From assembly GCF_029223525.1 (NCBI RefSeq), contig NZ_JARHTQ010000025.1, positions 1 to 64,000 of the forward strand: a DNA stretch of 64,000 nucleotides, written 5' to 3'. The notes beneath the pieces were generated by a model, which was given only the letters and a program-made list of their open reading frames with translations, did not search any database and was not told the origin of the DNA. Shown piece by piece: positions 25,689 through 34,509 of the stretch (positions are counted from its first letter, which is position 1; every line of letters begins with the position of its first letter). Source of the DNA: Streptantibioticus ferralitis. Lineage in GTDB: Bacteria > Actinomycetota > Actinomycetes > Streptomycetales > Streptomycetaceae. The position numbers and the translations under genes were made by a program.

Positions 25689-26558
25689 GTGACCTCGGGA
25701 TTCGCGGGTGCTGCGGGGCGGATGCAGATCGCTCGCGGTCTACAGTCGCTGCGAAATCGGGCTGGTCTGACGCTGGCACAGGTCGCCGACCGCTCAGGGT
25801 TCAGCAAGTCCACGGTTGCCCGATACGAAGGCTGGCAGGACCGTGCCCAGATCCGCTGGTCGACCGTGAAGAACATCGCCGAGGCCTGCGGCGGAAAGCC
25901 CGAGGAGATTGCCCTCCTCGTCAAGATCGCCCAAGCGCCCGACGAAGGCTGGTGGGTGGGCAACTCGGCAGTGCCCGAGTGGATGGACCCGCTCGTCAGC
26001 TTCGAACAGGAGGCGGATTACGAGCACGTTTACGCGAACACAATCGTGCCGGGCCTCCTCCAGACCCCTGCCTACGCCCTCGCCACCCACCAGGCGCAGG
26101 AAGTCCGCATCCCCGCGGAGGAGATCGAGCGCAAGGTGAACGCCCGCATGCAACGGCAGGACATCCTCAAACGCCAACCGCCGCTGCACCTGTGGGTAGT
26201 GCTCGACGAAGCGGTACTGCGACGAGTCGTCGGCAACACCGCGGTGATGGCGGATCAGCTCGATCACCTACGCCACATGGCACGGCAGCCCAACATCGAC
26301 CTACAAGTGCTCCCGTTCACCGTCGGCGCACACGCCGCAGGCAGCGGCGGGCACTTCGTACTCCTCGGCAGAGATGACGAGCGGCACCCGCTCAACAGCA
26401 TGGCGGTCGCCTACATCGAGATGCACCGGCGCGGCCTCTACCTCGATCACCCCGATGACCTGCGGTCATATAAGGTCACGTTCGCCTACCTGCGCTCTCA
26501 GGCCCTCAATGTTTCAGCCTCGGAGCAACTGCTGGCCGACGTACGCAAGGAGTACTGA
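25689..26558 (+). CDS. Scr1/DUF5753-type XRE transcriptional regulator
   Basis: A 289-aa regulator with an N-terminal XRE helix-turn-helix (about residues 12-70; GLTLAQVADRSGFSKSTVARYEG) and a C-terminal DUF5753 sensor domain (about 95-285) with the conserved ANTIVPGLLQTPAYALA entry and QVLPF, GAHAAGSGGHFVLL strands. These proteins pair with DUF397 partners and control morphogenesis or antibiotic production in Streptomyces. GTG at 25689 is chosen because GGGAGGG lies 10 bases upstream; GTG 25659 and ATG 25671 are in frame too. It is coupled to the next gene by a one-base overlap. Confidence 0.9.
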   Translation: MTSGFAGAAGRMQIARGLQSLRNRAGLTLAQVADRSGFSKSTVARYEGWQDRAQIRWSTVKNIAEACGGKPEEIALLVKIAQAPDEGWWVGNSAVPEWMDPLVSFEQEADYEHVYANTIVPGLLQTPAYALATHQAQEVRIPAEEIERKVNARMQRQDILKRQPPLHLWVVLDEAVLRRVVGNTAVMADQLDHLRHMARQPNIDLQVLPFTVGAHAAGSGGHFVLLGRDDERHPLNSMAVAYIEMHRRGLYLDHPDDLRSYKVTFAYLRSQALNVSASEQLLADVRKEY

Positions 26559-26782
26559 TGACCCGACCGTCCGCTGACCAGCTCGCGAGCGCGAACTGGT
26601 TCAAGAGCACTCACAGCGCCGCCAACAACGAGTGTGTAGAGGTGGCCATGGCCGGCGCTTGGGTCTGTGTACGTGACTCCACAGATCCCCATGGTCCGAT
26701 GCTCAGCTTCACAGCCAGCGCCTTCGCGTCGTTCGTCGAGGACGTACAGCGCAACAACATCGCCTCCGGGATCGGCGCGTGA
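26558..26782 (+). CDS. DUF397 domain protein
   Basis: A 74-aa protein with the family signature: W.KS.HS..NN.CVEV near the N-terminus, VCVRDSTDP..P and a final aromatic region FTASAFASFVEDV. It is the usual partner of DUF5753 regulators and likely binds or modulates the upstream protein. Length is typical. Confidence 0.92.
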   Translation: MTRPSADQLASANWFKSTHSAANNECVEVAMAGAWVCVRDSTDPHGPMLSFTASAFASFVEDVQRNNIASGIGA

Positions 26783-26803
26783 ACGAAGGCCGACCTGATG
26801 ACA

Positions 26804-26853
26804 GACGGTGAAGGCGGTCGTCGCCCGAACTCGGGGTGACCGCCTTCACCGTC
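26804..26853. terminator. Perfect 16-bp stem-loop terminator
   Basis: 26804-26819 and 26838-26853 form a perfect 16-bp stem around an 18-base loop. It stands just after the DUF397 gene and before the converging GNAT gene, where it can serve both. Confidence 0.75.
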
Positions 26854-26952
26854 AACGTGCCGGACCTGGCCCTGGCCGCCGTGGCAGATCGCTCGGGTAA
26901 AGCGGGCGGCGGACCGCTCACCCCCGGGTCTGACCGCTCTCCTCACCCGGTG

Positions 26953-27414
26953 TTACTTCTGGGGCTGCCAGACGTAGCGGACGTCTGGCTCTCGCTCCTC
27001 GTTGCGCAGCCCGTCTGTTCGCTCGACTGCTATGAAGCCGTGCCGTTCGTAGAACCGTTGTGCCGCTTTGTTGATCTGGAACGTCCACAGCGCCAGCCCG
27101 TCTGGCTGGCGCTGCTTGGCCAGGGAGATGAACCGATCGCCCAGCCCCCGCCCGCGCCATGTTGGATCGAGGTAGAGCTGCTTCAGCTCCTCGCCGTTGA
27201 GTACCAAGAGCCCCACCACGCTGTTTTCGGTGACCGCCACCCAGGTCTCGTACTGCGGCACGAGTACGTGTGAGAACCAGTTCCGCACTTCGGCATCGTC
27301 GTGCGCACACCGCACCGATGGCAGCGCGGCGGTGAAGGAACGCAGCCATACGTCGGCCGCGGGGAGCGCGTCGGCGTCGTCCGCACGACGGAGTACAACG
27401 TCGTCACTGTTCAC
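26953..27414 (-). CDS. GNAT N-acetyltransferase
   Basis: A 153-aa acetyl-CoA-dependent acetyltransferase. The acetyl-CoA loop reads LYLDPTWRGRGLGDRFI (about residues 79-95), followed by LWTFQINKAAQRFYERHGF, the conserved motif B. The N-terminus (VVLRRADDADA) is the usual first strand and helix. Substrate unknown. GTG start at 27414. Confidence 0.88.
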   Translation of the reverse strand: MNSDDVVLRRADDADALPAADVWLRSFTAALPSVRCAHDDAEVRNWFSHVLVPQYETWVAVTENSVVGLLVLNGEELKQLYLDPTWRGRGLGDRFISLAKQRQPDGLALWTFQINKAAQRFYERHGFIAVERTDGLRNEEREPDVRYVWQPQK

Positions 27415-27475
27415 AGCGCGAGTCCTCCAACCTTCCAGGGATGACGTCTTGCGGCTTCCCTACTCGGGGGTGGTG

Positions 27476-28798
27476 CTACTTTCCGGGTCGTCCGAGCTGG
27501 TGGACGGTCCAGCCCGTCGTGCGCCAGGGCGCGGGGTCCAAAGTCGTGCGGCAGTCGACGAGCAGGGGGCTGGCGGGGCGGTCCACGAGGGCCTGGGGGG
27601 TGGCCTGCTGGTACTCGGGCCATTCGGTGGCCAGGACGACGAGATCGGCGCCGTCGAGGGAGGCGGGCAGGTCGTCGGTGTAGTCGAATTCGGGGTTGCG
27701 GATCATGGCCGTGGCCACGGCCTGCGGGTCGTGAATGGTGATGGTGGCACCGGCCTGCTGGAGGGCGTGGGCGAGGGCGAGGGCCGGGGATTCACGGACG
27801 TCGTTGGTCCCTGGTTTGAACGCGGCGCCCCATACGGTGATCCGGGCGCGCTCGATGGGGCGGTCGCCCAGGGCGCGGGTGATGAGGTCCATGGCGACGT
27901 CGGTGCGGCCCTCGTTGATCTGCTCGGCCGCGCGCAGGAGGGCAGCGGCCTGTTCGGCGCCGAGTTGCCGGGCGGAGGCGGTGAAGGCGCGGACGTCCTT
28001 GGGGAGGCAGCCGCCGCCGTAGCCGATGCCGGGCCTCATGCCGCCGCTGCCGATGCGGGGGTCGATGCCGAGGATGTCCACGATCTGGGAGACGTCGCCT
28101 CCGGCGGCCTCGCACATGTCGGCGACGGCGTTGATGTAGCTGATTTTCAGGCCGAGGAAGGTGTTCGCCGCGCCCTTGGCGAGTTCGGCGGTCTGCGGGT
28201 CGGTGACGAACAGGGGGACACCGGCGTCCAGGATGGGGGCGTAGACGGCGCGGATCGTCTTCTCGGCCTCGGCGGTGGTCAGACCGGCGATGAGACGGTC
28301 CGGGCGCAGGGTGTCTTGCACCGCGTGCCCCTCGCGCAGGAACTCCGGGTTCCACACGACGTCGACGCGTTCACCGGCGGGGGCCAGGCGCTGGGCGAGG
28401 GCGGTGACCTGGCGCGTGGTGCCGACGGTGACGGTGGACTTCCCGACGATCGTGCACGGCCGGTCCAGGTGGGGGGCAAGTTGACGGATGGCGCCGTAGA
28501 CCTGTCCGGTGTCGTAGGAGCGGCCATCGGCATCGATCGGCGTGCCGACGCCAATGAAGTGCACCTCGGCGAAGGCGGCAGCCTCGGAGATGCTGGTGGT
28601 GAACCGCAGGCGCCCGTCCGCGGTGTGACGGGCGAGCAGCTCGGGAAGCCCGATCTCGTAGATGGGGCATTCGCCGGCGTTGAGCCGGTCGACCTTGGCC
28701 TGGTCGACGTCTACGCCGATGACCTCGTGGCCGAGTTCGGCCATTGCCGCCGCGTGCGGGATGCCAAGGTGACCACAGCCGATCACGGAAACGCGCAT
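27476..28798 (-). CDS. UDP-glucose/GDP-mannose dehydrogenase family protein
   Basis: A 440-aa NAD-dependent nucleotide-sugar dehydrogenase, likely oxidising UDP-glucose (or a relative) to the uronate. The N-terminal Rossmann motif is VIGCGHLGIPHAA; the catalytic Cys is near residue 264 in GYGGGCLPKD, with the conserved GSGGMRPG just before. NDVRESPALALA marks the C-terminal NAD/UDP-binding domain. ATG at 28798 follows GAAGGA. It lies in a minus-strand run with a SIR2-like gene and an aminotransferase, which together suggest modified-sugar or small-molecule chemistry. Confidence 0.9.
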   Translation of the reverse strand: MRVSVIGCGHLGIPHAAAMAELGHEVIGVDVDQAKVDRLNAGECPIYEIGLPELLARHTADGRLRFTTSISEAAAFAEVHFIGVGTPIDADGRSYDTGQVYGAIRQLAPHLDRPCTIVGKSTVTVGTTRQVTALAQRLAPAGERVDVVWNPEFLREGHAVQDTLRPDRLIAGLTTAEAEKTIRAVYAPILDAGVPLFVTDPQTAELAKGAANTFLGLKISYINAVADMCEAAGGDVSQIVDILGIDPRIGSGGMRPGIGYGGGCLPKDVRAFTASARQLGAEQAAALLRAAEQINEGRTDVAMDLITRALGDRPIERARITVWGAAFKPGTNDVRESPALALAHALQQAGATITIHDPQAVATAMIRNPEFDYTDDLPASLDGADLVVLATEWPEYQQATPQALVDRPASPLLVDCRTTLDPAPWRTTGWTVHQLGRPGK

Positions 28799-28899
28799 GC
28801 TTGCTGTCCTTCTCGGTTGATGCCGGGGGCCGCACCGAGTGTGCGGCCCCACGACGCTATCGCCCTGGAACAGGGCCAGTTGGGCCTTGCGGAGGTCTG

Positions 28900-30138
28900 T
28901 TACGCGGTCACGTTGAGGAGTTCGCACAGGCGCCCGAGTGCCGGGATCGCCGATGCCCGGACCACCGTGTCCCCGTCCCGGGCCCCCTCGATCGGGTATT
29001 CCTTGAAGACGTTGTTCTCCACCAGCCCTTCCGGGTCCATGTAGAAGATCTTCATCCCTTTGGCGCGGGCACGCGCCTGCACCGCGCGCCGGTCGGCGTG
29101 AAGGCCGATCACCAGCAGGGACCGGGCCTCATCGAGCAGGGGCACGGGCGGGATCTTCTGGTCGTACCGGCGGACGAACACCTCCGGCAGCCCCGCCCGC
29201 GCGGAGAGCACGTCGAAGTTGTGGGTGATGACCGGCCCGATCATGTGTCCGGCATCATGCAGCGCCTTCAACGCCCGGTGAGCGGAGGTGGGCTGCGCGA
29301 CGAAACATGCGGCGAACATCCGTGTCAGATCCCGGGCCTTGGCCGGGGCGTCCAGCAGGAGTTCCTGCACCAGGGTGTCGGCCTGGGGGGAGAGGGTGAA
29401 CGCGTGCGCCTGCGTGAGCGCGTTGTCCTTTCGCGCGGTCACCCGGTACACCTCGTGCAGGTAGTGCAGCGGCGGGATCCCCGCCTCGATCGAGGTGCCG
29501 CACCCCACCTCCACCTGGAACGGCAGGAAGTCCAAGATCCCGGCGAGGTCTTCGGCAATGGCCGGGTTGCCCCGCTGCTCCTTGACGCGGATACCGCCGG
29601 CCAGCACGTCCCAGGGAAGGTTCCGCAGAGTGCGCGCCGGGCTGCTGTAGCCCTCGGAGGTGAATAGAACGTCCAACGAGCGGAACCCTGCGGGCGTGGC
29701 CCGGTCGGCGCGCTCGTCCTGCGGGTGCACGTCGAACTCGCAGACGGATACCGCCAGGTCGCGGCGCTGCCAGATACCCGGCTGCCGCGGTTTCCATCGG
29801 CCTTCACCGAGCCACTCCTGGACGGACTTGGCGTAGGCGCTGATCTCCTCGGTCGGCGCGGTGTACGACACGTACAGGTACATCTCGGCCAGTACCAGCC
29901 TGGGGACCGGGTGGGTGTAGTCCAGCGTGTAGTCGTTCCGGTAGTGCACAACTCGCCGACGGCCTGAGGCGTCCTCGGTCCAGCCGGATTGCTCCGCGTT
30001 GGCCGGGTCCTGGGTACGCCGCCAGATCCCCTCCTCCACGCTGCGGGGCCGCTCGTGGCCGTCGCCGACGAAGTGCCGGTTCCACATCGCCACCTGCTCG
30101 TCGGACAGTTGCTCAATGACGGGATGGGGCAGGAACAC
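28900..30138 (-). CDS. SIR2-like protein, 412 aa
   Basis: The first 200 residues are unrecognised. The C-terminal half has spaced motifs of a SIR2 Rossmann fold: VGCGTSIEAGIPPL (about 208-223; compare GAGxSxxSGIP), ITHNFDVLSARAG (about 302-315; compare TQNxDxLHxxAG) and LLVIGLHADRRAVQ (about 339-352; compare LLVIGTSL). Zinc-site Cys residues are absent and the usual HG with the catalytic His after the AG is not seen; only about 25 residues separate the second and third motifs. NAD or a related nucleotide may be bound, but deacylase activity is doubtful. GTG at 30138 follows AAGGAGGAC. Confidence 0.7.
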   Translation of the reverse strand: MFLPHPVIEQLSDEQVAMWNRHFVGDGHERPRSVEEGIWRRTQDPANAEQSGWTEDASGRRRVVHYRNDYTLDYTHPVPRLVLAEMYLYVSYTAPTEEISAYAKSVQEWLGEGRWKPRQPGIWQRRDLAVSVCEFDVHPQDERADRATPAGFRSLDVLFTSEGYSSPARTLRNLPWDVLAGGIRVKEQRGNPAIAEDLAGILDFLPFQVEVGCGTSIEAGIPPLHYLHEVYRVTARKDNALTQAHAFTLSPQADTLVQELLLDAPAKARDLTRMFAACFVAQPTSAHRALKALHDAGHMIGPVITHNFDVLSARAGLPEVFVRRYDQKIPPVPLLDEARSLLVIGLHADRRAVQARARAKGMKIFYMDPEGLVENNVFKEYPIEGARDGDTVVRASAIPALGRLCELLNVTA

Positions 30139-30174
30139 GATGTCCTCCTTGATTCAGTCGATTGGTGGTACGGC

Positions 30175-31476
30175 TCAGCCGTTTGGGTCCAGGGCGGTCA
30201 CCGCGTCGCGGAGCGCCGCGGCCATAAAGTCGATGTCCTCGTCCGTCGAGATCAGCGGAGGGGCGACGACCAGACCCTCGCTCCTCGGGGCACCAGCTCC
30301 GGTGAACGGGTAGAAGAACACGCCCCGCTTCTCGGCCTCCTCCATCAGGGGCCAGAGCAGTCCGGGCGCGAGTTCCACTGCGTACAGATGGCCAAGACCC
30401 CGGACGTCCCGTACGCACGACCGGTCGGTCAGGGTCCGCAGGAGTGCCCCGAGCCGTTCTCCGCGAGCCTGGAAGGCGTCGGTATCCATGGAGTCCAGTT
30501 CGTCCAGGACACCGAGGCAGGCCGCCGCCTGGAGGGGGTGGGCGGCCATGGTGCCCATCGCAGGCAGCGGGTCCGCGTCTTCGTGCCGTAGCAGCGGCGC
30601 GATCTCGGCAGACACCAGCACCGCGGCCACACTGGTGTAGCCGGCGCCCAGCCCCTTGGACAGGATGCACAGGTCCGGCTCGGCGCCGTCCCAGTGGTTG
30701 CTGGCCAGGGGCGTGCCGGTGCGCCACAGCCCGGTTAGGACCTCGTCGTGGATGACGAGCACGTTCCGCTCCCGGCAGATCTGCGACACGCGCCGCAGGT
30801 ACCCGTCAGGCGGCACATAGGCGCCGCCGGTGGTGCCGTTGACGGGTTCCAGCAGGACGGCGGCCACGTTCTGCGCGCCCCTGGTGTCGATCGCCTTCGC
30901 CACCTCGTCGGCACACGAGGCATCACACGCACGCTCTGCGTGGTCGTGGACCGGTGGGTAGGGCGCCGGGAAGGCCGGACCGAGGCCGAACGCGTCCTCC
31001 GGGCGCGGGCGCCGGGCGCCGTTGCCGCCGAGCGCGAGGGTCAGCGCGCTCATCCCGTGATAGCTCAGGTTGGACGTCAGGATATCCCCGCGCCGCTTTT
31101 CGCCACGGACACGCGCGATGTTGCGGGCCAGCTGGACGGCGACCTCTACGCCGAGCGTTCCGCACGTGACCAGCGCGACGGAGTCCTGCGGACGTCCCAC
31201 GGCGTGGCACAGGCGGTCCATCAGCTCCATCTGGACGTGGGGCCGCACGACAGCGGCGCCGGCGAACGAGGCGCTGTGGAACTGCTCCTCGATGCGGGAG
31301 AAGACCGCGGGGCTGCCTTGGCCCACGTTCACGCAGATGAGTCCGCTCGATCCGTCGAAGAGCTTGCGGCCGTCAGCGCAGTGGAGCCAGGGCCCACTCG
31401 CAGCCACGACATCGAAGTCCGGCAAGGGCCTGCTGGAGGTCAGCAGCCGGTTGCGACGGGCCACGTACCGATCCAC
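30175..31476 (-). CDS. Class III pyridoxal-phosphate aminotransferase
   Basis: A 433-aa PLP enzyme of the class III (ornithine/diaminobutyrate/4-aminobutyrate) group. Visible hallmarks are the EAV-type C-term of the large domain (GTLGVEVAVQLARN), HIDDEVLTG-like IHDEVLTGL, and the PLP lysine in ILSKGLGAGYTS; GTMAAHPLQAAACL follows as in the family. GTG at 31476 has AGGAAGGGAG upstream, better than the longer frame. It ends 36 bases before the SIR2-like gene and so shares its operon. Substrate unknown. Confidence 0.88.
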   Translation of the reverse strand: MDRYVARRNRLLTSSRPLPDFDVVAASGPWLHCADGRKLFDGSSGLICVNVGQGSPAVFSRIEEQFHSASFAGAAVVRPHVQMELMDRLCHAVGRPQDSVALVTCGTLGVEVAVQLARNIARVRGEKRRGDILTSNLSYHGMSALTLALGGNGARRPRPEDAFGLGPAFPAPYPPVHDHAERACDASCADEVAKAIDTRGAQNVAAVLLEPVNGTTGGAYVPPDGYLRRVSQICRERNVLVIHDEVLTGLWRTGTPLASNHWDGAEPDLCILSKGLGAGYTSVAAVLVSAEIAPLLRHEDADPLPAMGTMAAHPLQAAACLGVLDELDSMDTDAFQARGERLGALLRTLTDRSCVRDVRGLGHLYAVELAPGLLWPLMEEAEKRGVFFYPFTGAGAPRSEGLVVAPPLISTDEDIDFMAAALRDAVTALDPNG

Positions 31477-31700
31477 AGAGAACTCCCTTCCTGGGTTGCA
31501 CTCATTGGGGGCAAGCTGACGCAGCACCAGAACACCAGGGCTTGCGGACGCGAGGAATTCGGCGGTGGTCGGCGGTCGGCGGCGCTTGCCTCGGCGGGAA
31601 TCGGCGACCGGTTCGGCGAATTACGGCGAAGAACGCGATGGCGCCCCCAGCCCCTGGCACTCCTCCTACGCTGGGAAGTTCAGCGGCAGATGGAGGATCC

Positions 31701-33143
31701 ATGGGCAGGCCCCGGCTCACGCGGCGGCCCAATGAGCTGCTGGCGCACTGGCTCGCGCGCTCGGGGATGTCCCGCGTTCAGCTCGCCCGCGCCGTAGCCG
31801 ACCGTGCCAGGGTCCGCGGCCTGCGAGGCATCCACCCGGACGAGAGCCGCGTCAGGCGGTGGCTCGCTGGAGAGATCCCCCGCGATCCGGTCCCCGTGCT
31901 GATCACGGAGGTCTTAAGTGGGCGCCTCGAGTTGGCTCTTACCTGCGCGGACCTTGGCTTTCCCAGCCCTTCGCATCCGGTCCCCAACGACGGCCCCGAT
32001 CTCCCGTGGCAGTCCGCCAGCACCATCGACGCCATCGCCTATCTCACCCGGAGCGAAGCCATGCTGCCGCACACCCGCACCAGCGCGGATGCCGTACACA
32101 TCCACTGCGGCGACGATCTACTCGGCCCCTTGCAGATGTGGCCCGCCGCCAAGCCCTCCGCCCTGATCGAACGCCCCGGCGAGCACACCGCATCCGGACG
32201 CATCGGCACGAGAGAAGTAGAGGGCATCCGGGCCATCACCAGCATGTACCGCGATGCCGACAACCGATTCGGCGGAATGCTCTCCCGACGAGCCGTGATC
32301 GCCCAGATGGCCGATGCCAACACGATGTTGGACTCCTGCTCGTACAGCGAGGCAACCGGCCGCGCACTGTTCTCCGCCGTCGCCGACCTCGGCTCAGTCG
32401 CCGGCTGGATGAGCTTCGACGCCGGCCTCCACAAGACCGCCCAAAGGCTCTTCATCACCGCCCTCCACGCGGCCAACGAAGGAGGTGACAAGGCGTTGGG
32501 CGCCCACATCCTTCAGTGCATGGCGCGCCAGATGAGCCACCTCGGCCACTACGAGGACGCCCTCGAACTTGTCCAGCTGGCCCAGTACGGAGCACGGCGC
32601 CAGGCCAGCCCCGCCACCCGCTCCATGCTGGCCGCCCTCGAAGCCCGGTTCCAGGCCATCCTGGGCAGCCTCGACGACAGCGAACGCAGCGCCGGACAGG
32701 CCGAAGAGACCTTCACCCGCGTCGCCTTCGCGGACGAACCGTCATACATGACCTTCTTCGACGAGGCCGAACTGTCCGCAACCCTCGGCGTAGCCCACCA
32801 GATCGCGGCCAAACACGACGACGACGCCACCCGCCGAGCACGCCGCGCCGACAAGGCGCTCAGTCGGCTCGGCACAGCCCTAAGCCTCCGGCCCGAGCAC
32901 CGCGTACGGTCCCAAGTCTTCGACCACATCGGCCTGGCACGCACACACCTGACCGTCGGAGCCCTCGACGGCGCCCTTCAGGAAACCGCCACCGCGGTGA
33001 GCTACATCGACAGCATCGGCTCCAAACGCGTCGCCGACCGGCTCATCGAACTCCACGACGAAGCAGAACCCTTCGCACGCAGCGCCGACGCGGCAGCCCT
33101 TCGCACGCAGATCAAACACGCCGTAACCGGCTCAGTCGCCTGA
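31701..33143 (+). CDS. XRE-type regulator with TPR-like C-terminus
   Basis: A 480-aa protein with an N-terminal XRE domain (about 12-60; SRVQLARAVADRA followed by DESRVRRWLAGEIPRD) and a long C-terminal array of helix pairs (about 180-450) of tetratricopeptide type, as in NsdA-like and other Streptomyces developmental regulators. ATG at 31701 follows TGGAGGA. It is divergent from the aminotransferase operon across a 224-base gap that presumably holds both promoters, so it probably controls that operon. Confidence 0.85.
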   Translation: MGRPRLTRRPNELLAHWLARSGMSRVQLARAVADRARVRGLRGIHPDESRVRRWLAGEIPRDPVPVLITEVLSGRLELALTCADLGFPSPSHPVPNDGPDLPWQSASTIDAIAYLTRSEAMLPHTRTSADAVHIHCGDDLLGPLQMWPAAKPSALIERPGEHTASGRIGTREVEGIRAITSMYRDADNRFGGMLSRRAVIAQMADANTMLDSCSYSEATGRALFSAVADLGSVAGWMSFDAGLHKTAQRLFITALHAANEGGDKALGAHILQCMARQMSHLGHYEDALELVQLAQYGARRQASPATRSMLAALEARFQAILGSLDDSERSAGQAEETFTRVAFADEPSYMTFFDEAELSATLGVAHQIAAKHDDDATRRARRADKALSRLGTALSLRPEHRVRSQVFDHIGLARTHLTVGALDGALQETATAVSYIDSIGSKRVADRLIELHDEAEPFARSADAAALRTQIKHAVTGSVA

Positions 33144-33148
33144 CGCCG

Positions 33149-33322
33149 ATGGCCGCCGCCCCGACCTCCGGCTCTACCGCCTTCGCCCTGGAGCCCTTCC
33201 CCACGCTCCAGCCCGGCGACGACCTGGCCAGCGCCATCACCGACGTCCTCATCATCCTCGGGTAGCGCGGCCGCGGCGCTCCCGTCGCCGTCCTGCGCGG
33301 CATCGCCTACACCAGCGACTAG
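33149..33322 (+). pseudogene. Remnant of F420-0:gamma-glutamyl ligase (fbiB/cofE)
   Basis: The first part reads FALEPFPTLQPGDDLASAI, matching the CofE/FbiB N-terminus (LPEVRPGDDLA). After a TAG at 33263 the same frame continues with GAPVAVLRGIAY, matching the family's C-terminal PVAVVRG segment. More than 150 residues of the enzyme's middle are missing, so this is a deletion relic. Confidence 0.6.
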
Positions 33323-33351
33323 GGAGTTTCAGCGATGCTCCACCACCGTCC

Positions 33352-33770
33352 GTGACGCACCCGAGCACGTCCGCGGCCCGGCAACTCGCCATCCTCGGCT
33401 CACCCGTCGCACAGGCCCTCTCCCCGGTGCTGCACCGCGCCGCCTACACCGCGCTCGGGCTCGACTGCCACTGGACATACCGCGCCATCGACTGCACCCT
33501 CGAACGCCTCCCGTCCTTCCTCGCCGGCTTGGACGACGGCTGGGCGGGGCTGTCGCTGACCATGCCGCTCAAGCGGGCCGCCGTTCCTCTGCTCGACGAG
33601 GTCTCCGCGACCGTGCGGGCCACCGGCACCGGCACCGCCAACACCGTCACGTCCGCGGCGGCCGCCTCCTCGGCGAGAACACCGACGTCGACGGCATGCG
33701 CCGGGCCCTCCGCGACGCCGGGATCACCCGGGTCGAGTCGGCCTGCGTGCTCGGCGCGGGTCCTGCTCGA
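33352..33770 (+). pseudogene. Frameshifted, truncated shikimate dehydrogenase (aroE)
   Basis: The N-terminal substrate domain is clear: LAILGSPVAQALSPVLHRAAY (split here: GSPVAQALSPVLH), GWAGLSLTMPLKRA, then TGTGTANTV. Near 33655 the homology moves to another frame with GENTDVDGMRRAL, the family's conserved NTDxxG motif, and stops at VLGAG, before the NADP domain. About 60 percent of the gene is missing. Bases 33771-33900 after it read, on the minus strand, like the WATDYNTAQVHRTIARC end of a transposase, which is suggestive only. Confidence 0.65.
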
Positions 33771-33996
33771 TGCACCGGGCGATCGTGCGGTGGACCTGGG
33801 CGGTGTTGTAGTCGGTGGCCCACTGCTCGACGCGGTCGACGGCCCGGCGCCGCCGGTTCGAGCAACTTCTTCGGCCGGTGCGGTCACCTGACGGCCTCAT
33901 CGGGTGCTTATCCCAGGTAGATACGGCGTGCTGTGCGCCGCATGGCCGGGATAGGGAGGGCTCGATGGTGAAGTCTCGTGGGTGCGGGGGGCTGCG

Positions 33997-34509
33997 ATGA
34001 GGCTCGTGCTGCCGGGATTGGTGGATGGCGTGTGGGATCTGCCGCGCTGGTTGGGCGCCCGCATCGCGGAGAACGGATGGTGGCTCGCTGCCGGCTCCGT
34101 GGCCGTGGGCGCCGGTGTAGTTGCGGTGCACGTGTGGTGGCGCCGGCAGGCGCAGGCGGCCTTGCGGGAGCGGTGCGCGGTGGAGCTGGTGCCCTCGGTC
34201 ACGTTCGATCCGGCGGATGCGGAGGTGGAGTGGTTCGCCGGGCAGGTGGCGTCGGTGCGCTCCGCCGCAGGTGCGCTTCCGGTGCGGGCGGCGGCGACCC
34301 GGGTGCGGCTGACGTGTACGGCCGGGGAGATGCACTACCTGTTGGAGGGGCCAGCGCGGGCGGCGAGCCTGTTGCGGATGCCGGGGTTCGAACAGGTTGA
34401 GGTCGTCGCGGCGTCCGCGGGTGCGCCGTCGACGGTGGGGCGGATCCGGTTCGAGGGGGCTCCCCCGCTGCCCGCAGACACAGCGTCGCTGCTGGGTGGT
34501 GTGCGGTGA
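33997..34509 (+). CDS. Small membrane protein before the coupling ATPase, 170 aa
   Basis: One transmembrane helix lies at about residues 28-50 (WWLAAGSVAVGAGVVAVHVWW), followed by a 120-residue cytoplasmic domain of strand-helix character. ATG at 33997 is preceded by GGGGGG. The GTG of the coupling ATPase overlaps its stop by 4 bases. This pairing suggests a membrane anchor for the ATPase, which itself lacks clear transmembrane segments. Confidence 0.65.
   Translation: MRLVLPGLVDGVWDLPRWLGARIAENGWWLAAGSVAVGAGVVAVHVWWRRQAQAALRERCAVELVPSVTFDPADAEVEWFAGQVASVRSAAGALPVRAAATRVRLTCTAGEMHYLLEGPARAASLLRMPGFEQVEVVAASAGAPSTVGRIRFEGAPPLPADTASLLGGVR

Noticed and set aside
27249-27270. GTACT...AGTAC pair resembling the operator near 10.4 kb
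   Set aside because: Spacing is 8 rather than 7 bases and it lies inside the GNAT coding sequence.
33771-33996. Complete insertion sequence
   Set aside because: Only a short transposase-like segment on the minus strand is seen, with no terminal repeats or full gene.
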